Of a DNA stretch of 34,207 nucleotides, positions 14,220 to 23,074 are shown one piece after another. The stretch is from Roseibium sp. TrichSKD4. Its GTDB lineage: Bacteria; Pseudomonadota; Alphaproteobacteria; Rhizobiales; Stappiaceae. How positions within the stretch are numbered: position 1 is the first letter of the stretch; each line of letters begins with the position of its first letter. Both the position numbers and the translations under genes were made by a program. The notes below the pieces were generated by a model. That model was not told the origin of the DNA and searched no databases. It was given only the letters and a program-made list of their open reading frames with translations. The stretch covers positions 1,168,288 through 1,202,494 of the forward strand of contig NZ_GL476320.1 in the NCBI RefSeq assembly GCF_000148725.1. Direction: 5' to 3'.

Positions 14220-14882
14220 ATGACGGATTACGCAAAATCCCGGACACGCATGGTGGACAACCAGTTGCGGACCAACGATGTCACCGACTTGCGCATTCTT
14301 GATGCGATGGAAACTGTTCCGCGTGAAAAGTTTGTGTCCGCGTCAAAGCGCCCGGTCGCCTATATCGACGAAGACTTGCCAATCGGCCCGACAGACAGTG
14401 GTCGCTACCTGATGAAGCCGCATATCTTCGGAAAGCTCCTGCAATTGGCACGGGTTGGATCGAACGATATTGCTTTGGTCATCGGCACAGGTACCGGTTA
14501 CAGCGCTGCTGTTCTTTCTCATCTGGCTGCTTCGGTTGTAGCCGTGGAAGAAAATGCAGACTTTGTTGCGTCCGCAACCGAAGTGTTCGTTGAACTTTGT
14601 ATTGAAAACGCTGTGGTCGTTGAAGGTAAGCTGACAGAAGGCCTTGCCTCAGAAGGACCATACGATGTCATTTTGATCGACGGTGCTGTCGAAACCCTGC
14701 CTGAAGCCATATTTGAACAGTTGAAGATGGGCGGCCGCCTCGTTGCTATTGAAGGCACGGGAGGCGCTGCGCAGGCGCGGCTCTATCAACGCTCTGAAGG
14801 CGGTACCAGCGCCCGTTTTGGCTTTAATGCGTCGGCCAATCTTCTTCCCGGCTTTGCCAAGGAAAAAGAGTTCCAATTCTGA
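14220..14882 (+). CDS. pcm: Protein-L-isoaspartate O-methyltransferase family protein
   Basis: The 220-residue protein belongs to the PCMT family, which methylates isoaspartyl residues in aged proteins with SAM as donor. It has the family's lead-in (RMVDNQLRTNDVTDLRILDA, VPREKFV), motif I VIGTGTGYSAAVLSHLA (about 82-98) and motif II VVAVEE, and the later YDVILIDGAV and GGRLVAIEG. A GAGGT site precedes the ATG. Alphaproteobacterial genomes often place this divergent pcm directly before a tolC-like gene, as here. In this group it is shorter in the isoaspartate-binding loop than E. coli Pcm, so catalysis on isoaspartate is assumed, not shown. It is the first clear core gene right of the island border. 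Confidence 0.88.
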   Translation: MTDYAKSRTRMVDNQLRTNDVTDLRILDAMETVPREKFVSASKRPVAYIDEDLPIGPTDSGRYLMKPHIFGKLLQLARVGSNDIALVIGTGTGYSAAVLSHLAASVVAVEENADFVASATEVFVELCIENAVVVEGKLTEGLASEGPYDVILIDGAVETLPEAIFEQLKMGGRLVAIEGTGGAAQARLYQRSEGGTSARFGFNASANLLPGFAKEKEFQF

Positions 14883-15097
14883 AAACATGTTCTCGACATG
14901 GAACTTGAATAATTAGAATAGCCGGGACCTCGCGTTCCGGCTTTGTCATTTTAAGAGCTTTGGTGTGTTGTTTTAGTGTTGCCGAACAGCCTCACCTGTT
15001 AAAATACGGATTAGAACTGAGCATCAAGGTTGCACTCTTCTCCCGTATCCCGTTATCTCCTTCAGTTATATTTGGCGGCTCTGGAGCATTTTGGGTT

Positions 15098-16483
15098 ATG
15101 CGTTTTTCACTGAAATCAGCCTTGCGCACGGCGGTTGCAGCAGGGGTTCTGACTTTGGTCTCTGGAGTTTCCCTTCCAATGGGGTCTGCGCAGGCCGAAA
15201 CAATCAAGGAAGCGCTCTCGCTTGCGTACTCAAACAACCCGACCTTGAATGCAGCGCGCGCAGAACTGCGCGGTGTTGATGAGCGGGTTCCGCAGGCCCT
15301 GTCCGGTTGGCGCCCAAACGTCTCTGCCTCGGCAGAGATTGGCCGTATACGAAGTGAATTGGATGGTCTTGAGAATTATCGGACCAACTCATCGATTGCG
15401 CTAAATGTTAGTCAGGCTCTGTTTCGTGGCTTTCGGACGGTAAACTCCACGCAGCAGGCCGAAGCACTTGTGCGTGCGCAGCATGCGAGTTTGTTGGCGA
15501 CCGAACAAGATGTCTTGCTGTCTGCGGCTCAATCATATGTTGATGTGATCCGCGACACGGCTCTGGTCTCCCTGCAGCGCAGTGACCTTCAGTTCCTTCA
15601 AGAGCAGGTTCGCGCGGCCAATGACCGCTTCGAAGTGGGCGAGGGAACCCGAACAGACGTCTCACAGGCAGAGGCGCGTGCCGCTGAAGCCCGTGCCAAT
15701 GTCAACAGTGCATTGGCGAATCTAAATGCCAGCCGTGCGATCTATCGGCAGGTTGTCGGAACGGATGCAAAGAACCTGTCCGCTGACACATTTGTTGAAA
15801 CGGTCGTTCCTAATTCTCTGGATCAGGCGCTTGGCGTTTCTACATCCACACAGCCGCTAATTATCCAATCACAACATCTCGTGGATGCCGCTGTTTACAA
15901 CATCAAGACCATCGAGGGTGAGTTGCTGCCAACGGTCACTCTGGACGGGTCCGTAAGCCGGAACTGGGAGCCGAGTGCAAATGTTGGAACCAGCAACAAC
16001 GCGTCGATTTTTGGCCGCGTGAATATTCCGATCTATCAGGGAGGCGGCGTATCGTCTCGCGTTCGCCAGGCCAAACAGGAACTGGGGCAGGCGCGCCTAC
16101 AGCTGGATGTGATCCGCGATCAGGTTCGCGCGAACGTAATTTCTGCTTGGGGTAACTATCAGGCCGCTGGCGCTTCCATTGAAGCAGCGCGGGCGGCGGT
16201 TGAAGCTTCCAAGCTGGCTCTTGAAGGGGTGATTGAGGAGCAGCGTGTCGGTCAACGGACTACTCTGGATGTTCTTGATGCGCAAAGGGAGCTGGTCAAC
16301 CAGCGTGTCAACCTTGTGACAGCCCAACGCAACCGAATCGTCAGCGGTTACCAATTGGTTTCATCAATTGGCCAACTGGATGCAAACAGCCTGAATTTGT
16401 CAGTGGCTCGCTATAACACACAAGAAAATTATAAAGCAGTTCGCGATCAATGGTTTGGTCTTCGTACGCCTGATGGCCGCTAA
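15098..16483 (+). CDS. tolC: TolC-family outer membrane efflux protein
   Basis: The ATG at 15098 is chosen because it begins a clean signal peptide (MRFSLKSALRTAVAAGVLTL, cleaved after AQA); the open frame extends further upstream without a signal. The mature protein of about 430 residues shows the internal duplication of TolC: two outer-membrane strands per half (RPNVSASAEI and LPTVTLDGSVS) separated by long coiled-coil helices (LQEQVRAANDRFEVGEGTRT, DVSQAEARAAEARANVNSAL). The second half repeats the motif with VIEEQRVGQRTTLDVLDAQR. It forms the trimeric exit duct for type I secretion or RND pumps, spanning periplasm and outer membrane. A terminator follows. It is probably co-regulated with pcm upstream. 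Confidence 0.92.
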   Translation: MRFSLKSALRTAVAAGVLTLVSGVSLPMGSAQAETIKEALSLAYSNNPTLNAARAELRGVDERVPQALSGWRPNVSASAEIGRIRSELDGLENYRTNSSIALNVSQALFRGFRTVNSTQQAEALVRAQHASLLATEQDVLLSAAQSYVDVIRDTALVSLQRSDLQFLQEQVRAANDRFEVGEGTRTDVSQAEARAAEARANVNSALANLNASRAIYRQVVGTDAKNLSADTFVETVVPNSLDQALGVSTSTQPLIIQSQHLVDAAVYNIKTIEGELLPTVTLDGSVSRNWEPSANVGTSNNASIFGRVNIPIYQGGGVSSRVRQAKQELGQARLQLDVIRDQVRANVISAWGNYQAAGASIEAARAAVEASKLALEGVIEEQRVGQRTTLDVLDAQRELVNQRVNLVTAQRNRIVSGYQLVSSIGQLDANSLNLSVARYNTQENYKAVRDQWFGLRTPDGR

Positions 16484-16524
16484 GAGCTAATAAATCAGCG
16501 CACTTTTGCACGAAATTTGTTGAA

Positions 16525-16557
16525 GTCCCAATACAAATATGTGTTGGGGCTTTTTTT
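16525..16557 (+). terminator. Rho-independent terminator after tolC
   Basis: CCCAATACA (16527-16535) pairs with TGTGTTGGG (16540-16548, one G-U), with a short AATA loop, and TTTTTTT follows. Confidence 0.85.
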
Positions 16558-16558
16558 A

Positions 16559-16758
16559 TGCTCATATCTGACGTTAGGTATTCTTGCGATGTTCTTGTAG
16601 TTTACCATCGTGAAAGAACGAATCTAAAAAGGGGAAAAGGCGATTAGAGCCAGCTGGCTCGCTTTTACCGTGATCAATTGACCCGCATAATCAGCGTTAA
16701 CGAATCATTCAAATCTGTCTGAGTGGTAGCGTAGTAGCCAGTTAGTACGGGGGTGTTC
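16559..16758 (+). promoter_or_regulatory. Upstream region of popZ, no gene
   Basis: A 200-base gap with no coding frame lies between the tolC terminator and the popZ start. It must hold the popZ promoter; I cannot fix the -35/-10 boxes with confidence. Confidence 0.35.
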
Positions 16759-17670
16759 ATGGCAGAGGCTAAGCAGGCCGAAGAGCCGTCGATGGAGGAA
16801 ATCCTCGCATCGATCCGCCGCATAATCTCTGACGAGGATGCCGAGGGCGAAGCCTCGGGAAGCGGTCAACCTGCAGATCAGGACAATGTGGCCACCAATG
16901 ACAACCCTGAAGGATCAGTAACGGCGGACGACGATATGAGTGATACAACAGAATTGTCCCAGGACGATCTTGATAAGTTGTTCGACATGGACGAAATCGC
17001 CGGGGATGACGGCGGGGACGACGTCGATGACATGGCAGCTGCCATGGAAGAGGATGCCGCTGAAGACGAGGCGCTTCCGGAACCCGAACCGGAAATTGAA
17101 TCGGAAGAAGAAGACGTTCTTGAACTCACTGAAGACTTTGAACTGACCGAGGACATGGAGCTTTCAGAGGGCGATGTGTCCAACGACGGCGAAATGGAAT
17201 TGGTGGAAGGTCTCGCAGAAGATCTTGATTCCGACACAGCTGATATCAGTTTTGTGGATGATGAACCCGCTCCAGAGCCGGTTGAGCCCGACCCGATGGA
17301 AGCATTTGAAGAGCCGGAGCCAGAGCCGGCATTCGAAGCAGCTCCCGATCCGGACCCAATGCCTGAAGTAGCATTGGCAGCAGCTGCTCCACCTCCACTG
17401 CCACCTGCTGCAGATAGACCGGTTTCTATAACAGACCTGCCTGACGTTGAAGATGACGCACCACTGATTTCCAATGACACGGGTGCAGCGGTCCACACAG
17501 CGCTAGATCATCTGTCCGCCATGTTTGTGGGGTCAAAAGCGCAGACTGTTGAAGAACTGATCCAAGAGATGCTGCGTCCCATGCTGAAGGCTTGGCTGGA
17601 TCAACATCTTCCGGGGATGGTGGAAGAAATGGTTCAGAAAGAGATCAAGCGGATCACACGCGGACGCTGA
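16759..17670 (+). CDS. popZ: Polar organizing protein PopZ (DUF2497)
   Basis: The 303-residue protein shows the three-part PopZ layout. It has an N-terminal helix for client binding (SMEEILASIRRIISDED, residues about 11-27) and a long acidic and proline-rich disordered middle (about 30-220, runs of E/D and EPEPEPAFE). A conserved C-terminal oligomerisation module follows (LSAMFVGSKAQTVEELIQEM, then LRPMLKAWLDQHLPGMVEEM and VQKEIKRI). PopZ forms a polar condensate that anchors ParB-bound centromeres and cell-cycle regulators in Caulobacter and relatives. Compared with the Caulobacter protein (about 177 residues) the acidic linker is much longer. The ATG at 16759 is preferred; an in-frame GTG two codons earlier is possible. 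It precedes valS, a common order. Confidence 0.93.
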   Translation: MAEAKQAEEPSMEEILASIRRIISDEDAEGEASGSGQPADQDNVATNDNPEGSVTADDDMSDTTELSQDDLDKLFDMDEIAGDDGGDDVDDMAAAMEEDAAEDEALPEPEPEIESEEEDVLELTEDFELTEDMELSEGDVSNDGEMELVEGLAEDLDSDTADISFVDDEPAPEPVEPDPMEAFEEPEPEPAFEAAPDPDPMPEVALAAAAPPPLPPAADRPVSITDLPDVEDDAPLISNDTGAAVHTALDHLSAMFVGSKAQTVEELIQEMLRPMLKAWLDQHLPGMVEEMVQKEIKRITRGR

Positions 17671-17686
17671 TCACATCGCATCGAGT

Positions 17687-18118
17687 TCATTCTTTCGGGG
17701 GCGGCTGGAGACGGCAGCCCCTGAAATCGTTTTTGGCAATGCGTGAACATAACAACTCCCATTCACATCCCTGACAGGCTGCGCGAAGGTCTCCGTTTTG
17801 GAATGCTCGCCGCAAACGCAAAACATCGTCTTGCGCCAAGACAAACGGCTCGGTGATGGCTTCAAGCCGGAGGCAGGTCAGAACTGCTGCCAAGGCTTGT
17901 TGGTCGCGGATGGCGACACTCTCATTCCGGCAATGACAACTCGGGTCATTGAGCATGGGGTGACAGATTTCGTCCGGCCCAGAAACGATCGTTATTGTTT
18001 CGCCAGCGTTCAATCGGGTGACCACACGCTCATAATTCTCAACAAATGCGGGCGTATACCCTTTGCCGAGATAGGTGAGTAAACAAAGCAAGTGGTGGGG
18101 GCGAAGTTCAACGGACAT
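17687..18118 (-). CDS. DUF1284 family protein, possible Fe-S binder
   Basis: Starting at the ATG at 18118, the 143-residue product opens with MSVELRPHHLLCLLTYLGKG and YTPAFVENYERVV, the hallmark of DUF1284. It contains cysteines near CHPM, SCHC, CQGC and LLC, probably ligands of an iron-sulfur cluster, as suggested for the family. The function is unknown. A longer upstream frame adds 23 residues without a better start signal. It lies convergently with popZ, 16 bases apart, and divergently from valS. Confidence 0.85.
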   Translation of the reverse strand: MSVELRPHHLLCLLTYLGKGYTPAFVENYERVVTRLNAGETITIVSGPDEICHPMLNDPSCHCRNESVAIRDQQALAAVLTCLRLEAITEPFVLAQDDVLRLRRAFQNGDLRAACQGCEWELLCSRIAKNDFRGCRLQPPPKE

Positions 18119-18289
18119 AAATGTGGTTATGCCTGAGTCTTGCCCCAGCCCCAACAACTTGCCTGAAAAGACGGAAACATTGGTCAATTGCCTTCGCTGA
18201 GAGCCTGTGTCGTCTTGACTTGGGGCCTTGCATCCGATTTACACGGAAGCCATTCAACAAGACCAATAATCCTCCAGCTGAGTGTCCTC

Positions 18290-21223
18290 ATGCTTGATAA
18301 AAACTATGATGCGGCGTCCGTTGAGCCGCGGATTTACGAAACCTGGGAAAAGGCGGGAGCCTTCAAAGCCGGTGCTGGCGCCAAAGAAGGGGCTGACGCC
18401 TTTACAATCGTAATTCCGCCGCCAAACGTTAATGGCTCGCTGCATATGGGGCACGCGCTCAACAACACGCTGCAGGACATTTTGATCCGATGGAAGCGGA
18501 TGCAGGGCTTCGATACGCTCTGGCAACCGGGGACGGATCACGCTGGAATTGCGCTGCAGATTGCCGTTGAGCGGCAGATGGCTGAGCGTAATGAGCCAAC
18601 CCGGCGCGAAATTGGCCGCGAGGCATTTATCAAGCGCGCATGGACCTACAAGGAAGAAATAGGCAGTGCGATTATCAATCAGCTCAAGCGTTTGGGCTCG
18701 TCGTGTGATTGGTCGCGTGAACGCTTCACGATGGATGAAGGCCTATCGGCGGCCGTTCGTAAAGTTTTTGTTGAGCTCTATAATGAAGGCCTGATCTATA
18801 AATCCAAGCGCCTTGTGAACTGGGACCCGAAGATGGAAACCGCCATCTCGGATCTTGAAGTCGAAAACATCGAGACCGATGGCCACATGTGGCACTTCAA
18901 GTATCCATTGGCAGGCGGTGCGACTTATGAATATGTCGAGAAGGATGAGGACGGAAACGTCACCCTCCGCGAGACCCGCGATTACATCTCGATAGCAACA
19001 ACGCGCCCGGAAACCATGCTGGGCGATGGCGCTGTTGCCGTTCATCCGGACGATGAGCGTTACAAACCGATCATCGGCAAGCTATGTGAAATTCCGGTCG
19101 GGCCCAAAGAGCACCGTCGTCTGATCCCGATCATCACCGACGAATACCCGGATCCGGACTTTGGGTCTGGTGCGGTCAAAATTACCGGCGCGCATGACTT
19201 CAACGACAATGGTGTTGCTCAGCTGAACAACATTCCGATGTACCGCCTGATGGACACGAAAGGGGCGATGCGTTCGGACGGCGCGTCCTACACCGAGGAA
19301 GCCGCCAAGGCACAGGCGATTATCGAAGGTGCTGATTTCACGATCAACGAGATTGACGACATCAACATCGTCCCGGACGATCTGCGTGGATTGGACCGTT
19401 TTGAGGCCCGTAAGCTGGTGATCGAACAGATCACGGCTGAAGGCCTTGCAGTCATGGTTCCCAATGACGACCCTCAAGTCACATGGATGAAGGGCCAAGT
19501 CCCTCAGTGGACCGCTGAGGGAAAAGCAATTGTCAAAAAGAAGGTTACTGACGAAGACGAAGCTCCTGAGCAACTGCCTTTGATTGAATCCAAGAAAATC
19601 ATGCAGCCTTTTGGGGATCGCTCAAAGGTCGTCATCGAGCCGATGCTGACGGATCAGTGGTTTGCTGATGCCAAGAAATTGGCCCAGCCGGCGCTAAAAG
19701 CTGTTCAGAATGGTTCCACAAAGTTTGTGCCGGGAAACTGGGACAAGACCTACTATAACTGGCTGAACGACATCCAGCCTTGGTGTATCTCCCGCCAGCT
19801 TTGGTGGGGGCACCAGATCCCGGTCTGGTATGACGAAGACGGCACCGAGTATTGTGCGGAGACCGAGGAAGAAGCGGTCAAGCTGGCAGGTGGCAAGACC
19901 CTGACCCGTGACCCTGACGTTCTCGATACATGGTTTTCCTCCGGATTGTGGTCATTCTCGACCCTTGGATGGCCGGACAAGACGGCTGAACTGGAGCGCT
20001 ACTACAAGACCGACGTCTTGATAACAGGATTTGACATCATCTTTTTCTGGGTTGCCCGGATGATGATGCAAGGCATCCACTTCATGGATGAAGTCCCGTT
20101 CCACACGGTCTACATCAATTCCATCGTGGTCGACAAAAACGGGAAGAAGATGTCCAAGTCCGTGGGCAATGTTCTTGACCCGCTGGATTTGATTGATCGT
20201 TTTGGCGCCGATGCGACCCGCTTTGCACTTGTCAGTCAGGAAGTACAAGGGCGCAGAACGCTTCGCATGTCCGATCAGGCGGCAGAAGGTGGCCAGCGTT
20301 TCGCAACAAAGCTCTGGAACGCGGCGCGCTTTGCAGAGATGAACGGATGCGAGCGGGTATCCGGTTTTGATCCGTCAACCACAAAGCACACGCTGAACCG
20401 CTGGATCGCGACAGAGACCGGCAAGGCGATTCAGGAAGTCACCAAGGCTCTGGATGAGTATCGTTTCAACGATGCATCGGGTGGGGCTTACAAGTTTATC
20501 TGGAACACGTTCTGTGACTGGTATCTCGAACTCGCCAAGCCGATCTTCAATGGTGATGATGAGGCGGCCAAGGAAGAGACGCGCGCAACCGCTGCCTGGG
20601 CACTGGATGAGATTCTGAAAATCCTGCACCCGTTCATGCCGTTCTTGACTGAGGAGCTTTGGGAGCGCCTTGGTGACAAGGGAGTGAAGGCCAAAAACGT
20701 TCTGGCTCTGACAGAATGGCCACAAGCGCGGGTATCAGATGAAGAAGCCGCTGGTGAAATCAACTGGTTGGTATCTCTGATTTCTGACATCAGGTCGCTG
20801 CGAGCTGAAATGAATGTTCCGGCAGGTGCAAAGGTTCCAGTTGTCGTGGTTGAGCCGGATTCAGAGACCAAGGCGCGTGTTGAGAGGCATGAGAACGCCA
20901 TCTTGCGTCTCGCACGGGCTGAAAGCGTGGCGTTTGAAACTGTTGCGCCGAAGGGAGCGGCACAGATCGTTGTGGGTTCCACGACTGTCTGCCTTCAGCT
21001 TGCTGACTTCATCGATCTGGAAGGTGAAAAAGCCCGGTTGTCGAAAGAAATCGGAAAGCTGGAAGGTGAAATCGGCCGGATCGAAAAGAAACTCAGCAAC
21101 CGGAAATTCGTCGACAAGGCGCCTCAAGAGGTGGTCGATGGCGAACGGGAAAAGGCTGCTGAATTTGGCGAAAGACTGTCGAAGGTGAAGGTCGCCTTCA
21201 GTCGCCTGGAAGACATGGGCTGA
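18290..21223 (+). CDS. valS: Valine--tRNA ligase
   Basis: This enzyme activates valine with ATP and charges tRNA-Val in the cytoplasm. The ATG at 18290 starts the typical N-terminus MLDKNYDAASVEPRIYETWE; the frame is open 34 codons further upstream without a conserved extension. The class I motifs are present: HMGH at residues 52-55 and KMSKS at about residue 620. The CP1 editing domain lies between them (TTRPETMLGDGAVAVHPDD). The C-terminal anticodon-binding domain is followed by the coiled-coil arm unique to ValRS (EKARLSKEIGKLEGEIGRIE). At 977 residues it is full length. It is probably transcribed alone from the gap with the divergent DUF1284 gene. Confidence 0.96.
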   Translation: MLDKNYDAASVEPRIYETWEKAGAFKAGAGAKEGADAFTIVIPPPNVNGSLHMGHALNNTLQDILIRWKRMQGFDTLWQPGTDHAGIALQIAVERQMAERNEPTRREIGREAFIKRAWTYKEEIGSAIINQLKRLGSSCDWSRERFTMDEGLSAAVRKVFVELYNEGLIYKSKRLVNWDPKMETAISDLEVENIETDGHMWHFKYPLAGGATYEYVEKDEDGNVTLRETRDYISIATTRPETMLGDGAVAVHPDDERYKPIIGKLCEIPVGPKEHRRLIPIITDEYPDPDFGSGAVKITGAHDFNDNGVAQLNNIPMYRLMDTKGAMRSDGASYTEEAAKAQAIIEGADFTINEIDDINIVPDDLRGLDRFEARKLVIEQITAEGLAVMVPNDDPQVTWMKGQVPQWTAEGKAIVKKKVTDEDEAPEQLPLIESKKIMQPFGDRSKVVIEPMLTDQWFADAKKLAQPALKAVQNGSTKFVPGNWDKTYYNWLNDIQPWCISRQLWWGHQIPVWYDEDGTEYCAETEEEAVKLAGGKTLTRDPDVLDTWFSSGLWSFSTLGWPDKTAELERYYKTDVLITGFDIIFFWVARMMMQGIHFMDEVPFHTVYINSIVVDKNGKKMSKSVGNVLDPLDLIDRFGADATRFALVSQEVQGRRTLRMSDQAAEGGQRFATKLWNAARFAEMNGCERVSGFDPSTTKHTLNRWIATETGKAIQEVTKALDEYRFNDASGGAYKFIWNTFCDWYLELAKPIFNGDDEAAKEETRATAAWALDEILKILHPFMPFLTEELWERLGDKGVKAKNVLALTEWPQARVSDEEAAGEINWLVSLISDIRSLRAEMNVPAGAKVPVVVVEPDSETKARVERHENAILRLARAESVAFETVAPKGAAQIVVGSTTVCLQLADFIDLEGEKARLSKEIGKLEGEIGRIEKKLSNRKFVDKAPQEVVDGEREKAAEFGERLSKVKVAFSRLEDMG

Positions 21224-21252
21224 GACATAGTCTCGTTCAAAACGTCAAGGGA

Positions 21253-21292
21253 TGGCCTGATTTCTTACAAGATCGGGCCATTCTTTGTGTTT
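21253..21292 (+). terminator. Probable rho-independent terminator after valS
   Basis: TGGCCTGAT (21253-21261) pairs with ATCGGGCCA (21272-21280; one G-U), with a loop of about ten bases, then TTCTTTGTGTTT. The T tract is imperfect. Confidence 0.6.
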
Positions 21293-21359
21293 AACTTGAA
21301 AACTGGATGCAGCTTGGACCCGAATCTGGTCACATGGATGCAGTCAACGGTAAGGTGAA

Positions 21360-21914
21360 ATGAGCAGAGACGTGAAAACAAGCAGCCTCGGGCGTATGCT
21401 GGCAGGAGCATTGGCGCTTGCTGGATTAATGGCTGTGGAACCGGCTTTGGCCCAGTCTCAACCTCAATCCCAGAAGATTGAAAACCCTGTTGCCGTTTTC
21501 TCCGGTCTCGACAAGATTACCGGACGCATCATCAATTTTGACGTCTATATTGGCGAAACCGTCCAGTTCGGAGCCCTGCAGGTCACGCCGCGTGTTTGTT
21601 ACACGCGTCCCCAGACAGAATCTCCGCTGACCACCGGCTTTATTCAGGTGGACGAAATCACCTTGAACAATGAGGTGAGGCGCATTTTCTCCGGTTGGAT
21701 GTATGCCGCCAGCCCCGGCCTTCATGCCGTAGAGCACGGTGTCTATGACATCTGGCTGACCAACTGCAAACGCACTTCCACAGTCCCACCCCCTGAAGGC
21801 TATGACGGCCCGCCAGTGGAGCAGGTAACATCCGAAGATCAGGACCCGTTAGCTGGACCGGATGACGGTGTTGACACCATCCTCGCCCCAAGGCCAAAGC
21901 CCTTTCAGGGGTAG
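21360..21914 (+). CDS. DUF2155 domain protein (periplasmic)
   Basis: The 184-residue product begins with a signal peptide: SSLGRMLAGALALAGLMAVE, cleaved near ALAQ. The DUF2155 domain covers residues about 45-140 (AVFSGLDKITGRIINFDVYI, FGALQVTPRVCYTRP, RIFSGWMYAASPGLHAVEH, VYDIWLTNC). Family members have two conserved cysteines; both are here (RVCYT and LTNCK). The Pro-rich tail is variable. Function unknown; the family is conserved in alphaproteobacteria, where it commonly neighbours aat. Here aat lies further right on the opposite strand, with a PAP2 locus inserted between. It looks intact. Confidence 0.88.
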   Translation: MSRDVKTSSLGRMLAGALALAGLMAVEPALAQSQPQSQKIENPVAVFSGLDKITGRIINFDVYIGETVQFGALQVTPRVCYTRPQTESPLTTGFIQVDEITLNNEVRRIFSGWMYAASPGLHAVEHGVYDIWLTNCKRTSTVPPPEGYDGPPVEQVTSEDQDPLAGPDDGVDTILAPRPKPFQG

Positions 21915-22111
21915 AGGGTAATTTTGATCAGATGAGAATTTTGATGAGTTTGTCACAACGCCAACACTTATGACTGTCATCCAGTTTTCGACGTCATTAT
22001 ATTTGTTATTAGAACTCGAACAGACTCGTTGCGTTCGGTAAAAATGCGTAGAGAAACTTTTATTTAAGTGCTTTGCTAAAAATATACAGCAGATCCAATC
22101 ATGAGATAGAT

Positions 22112-22303
22112 ATGCTGTATCCCACACGTTTCTCAACAATAACAATCATTGGTATTTGGCTGATCAATTTGGCTTTGTTTGTTTTACTAGGTGCCCAATT
22201 AGTGGTGACTTCCTTGACGCCAATATTGGTTGTGTGTCTTGGCGCAGGTGTTCTTTTGTATTTCTTCAAGAAGGCGGAACTCACGCTTATAAATGAAGAG
22301 TGA
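22112..22303 (+). CDS. Small two-helix membrane protein, N-terminal part of PAP2 locus
   Basis: A 63-residue product from the ATG at 22112 (a TTG at 22073 is an alternative) holds two hydrophobic helices: TIIGIWLINLALFVLLGAQL and VTSLTPILVVCLGAGVLLYF. It then ends KKAELTLINEE. PAP2-type proteins of this class normally start with two such helices before the continuing segment, which here starts in another frame at 22300. The stop overlaps the next start (GTGA). It is therefore either a coupled partner protein or the front half of a frameshifted gene. GC is low here compared with neighbouring core genes. Confidence 0.6.
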   Translation: MLYPTRFSTITIIGIWLINLALFVLLGAQLVVTSLTPILVVCLGAGVLLYFFKKAELTLINEE

Positions 22304-23067
22304 AAAAACGAGCCGTTTTTTTCCTTGAAAGTATGATCTTTTTGCAGTTTGCGCTGACAGGAATGCGGTTTCTGAACTATTTGACCATGTCAATCACTTT
22401 CCCTTGGGCGGACACAATGTTGTCGGGTTGGGATCAAGTTCTGGGTTTGGACTGGGTAACCTATTTTGAATGGGTTCAGTCCTCGCGCTTTTTGATTGTT
22501 TTACTTGATTGGTCTTATTTGTCCTTGGACTTTGTTACAGCATTATTTTTATGGGTGCTTTTGTTGTTAGGCGAAGATCGCAGAGCGCGGTATTTCGTAG
22601 ACGTATTTGTTTCAACTGCGCTCACTTGTACGATTATTGGCATGTTCTTCCCGGCAAAAGCGGCTGTAGTAACGTATCTTGGAAATGTGCAGAGCCTGGC
22701 CGGGTTTGCCCAAGTGCCCGGCGTGTATCATATGGATAACATCCTGGCATTACGTGAGAGCGGGCCCCCGGTCTTGGATCGCATGTCGATGCCGGGGCTA
22801 GTAACTTTTCCGTCGTTTCATACAGCAGCAGGCATTCTTCTTATATGCGCTAGTTATGGCACTCGTTTATTTATTCCGGTCGCTATATATGCTGGCGTAA
22901 TGATTGCGTCTACGCCGGTTTATGGTGCGCACTATTTCATCGATATATTGGCCGGTACTCTTATAGCTCTTGCAATTGCAGGTGCGTTCGCGATGGCTGG
23001 TCAATACCGGTTGTTGTTCCCGCGCCTTGAAGGGACGACGACCGCGTACCCAAGTGGCTCAATATAA
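22300..23067 (+). CDS. PAP2-superfamily membrane protein (AUR1/Ipt1-like)
   Basis: The 255-residue product has several membrane helices and the catalytic PAP2 residues in the Aur1/Ipt1-like form: TFPSFHTAAGILL (catalytic histidine of the PSGH-type motif) and STPVYGAHYFIDILAG (HxxxD motif). This group transfers phospho-head groups to lipids or hydrolyses lipid phosphates at the membrane face; the substrate is unknown. GTG at 22300 overlaps the previous stop; a stop codon 4 bases upstream (22294-22296) prevents a longer frame. If joined to the upstream frame, the total is about 318 residues, the usual length. It lies convergent with aat, 7 bases apart. The pair looks like a later insertion between DUF2155 and aat. 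Confidence 0.72.
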   Translation: MKKRAVFFLESMIFLQFALTGMRFLNYLTMSITFPWADTMLSGWDQVLGLDWVTYFEWVQSSRFLIVLLDWSYLSLDFVTALFLWVLLLLGEDRRARYFVDVFVSTALTCTIIGMFFPAKAAVVTYLGNVQSLAGFAQVPGVYHMDNILALRESGPPVLDRMSMPGLVTFPSFHTAAGILLICASYGTRLFIPVAIYAGVMIASTPVYGAHYFIDILAGTLIALAIAGAFAMAGQYRLLFPRLEGTTTAYPSGSI

Positions 23068-23074
23068 AATTTGG

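Noticed and set aside
16878-17498. 206-codon serine-rich frame antisense to popZ
   Set aside because: It mirrors the E/D-rich codons of popZ on the other strand; low complexity without a start signal.
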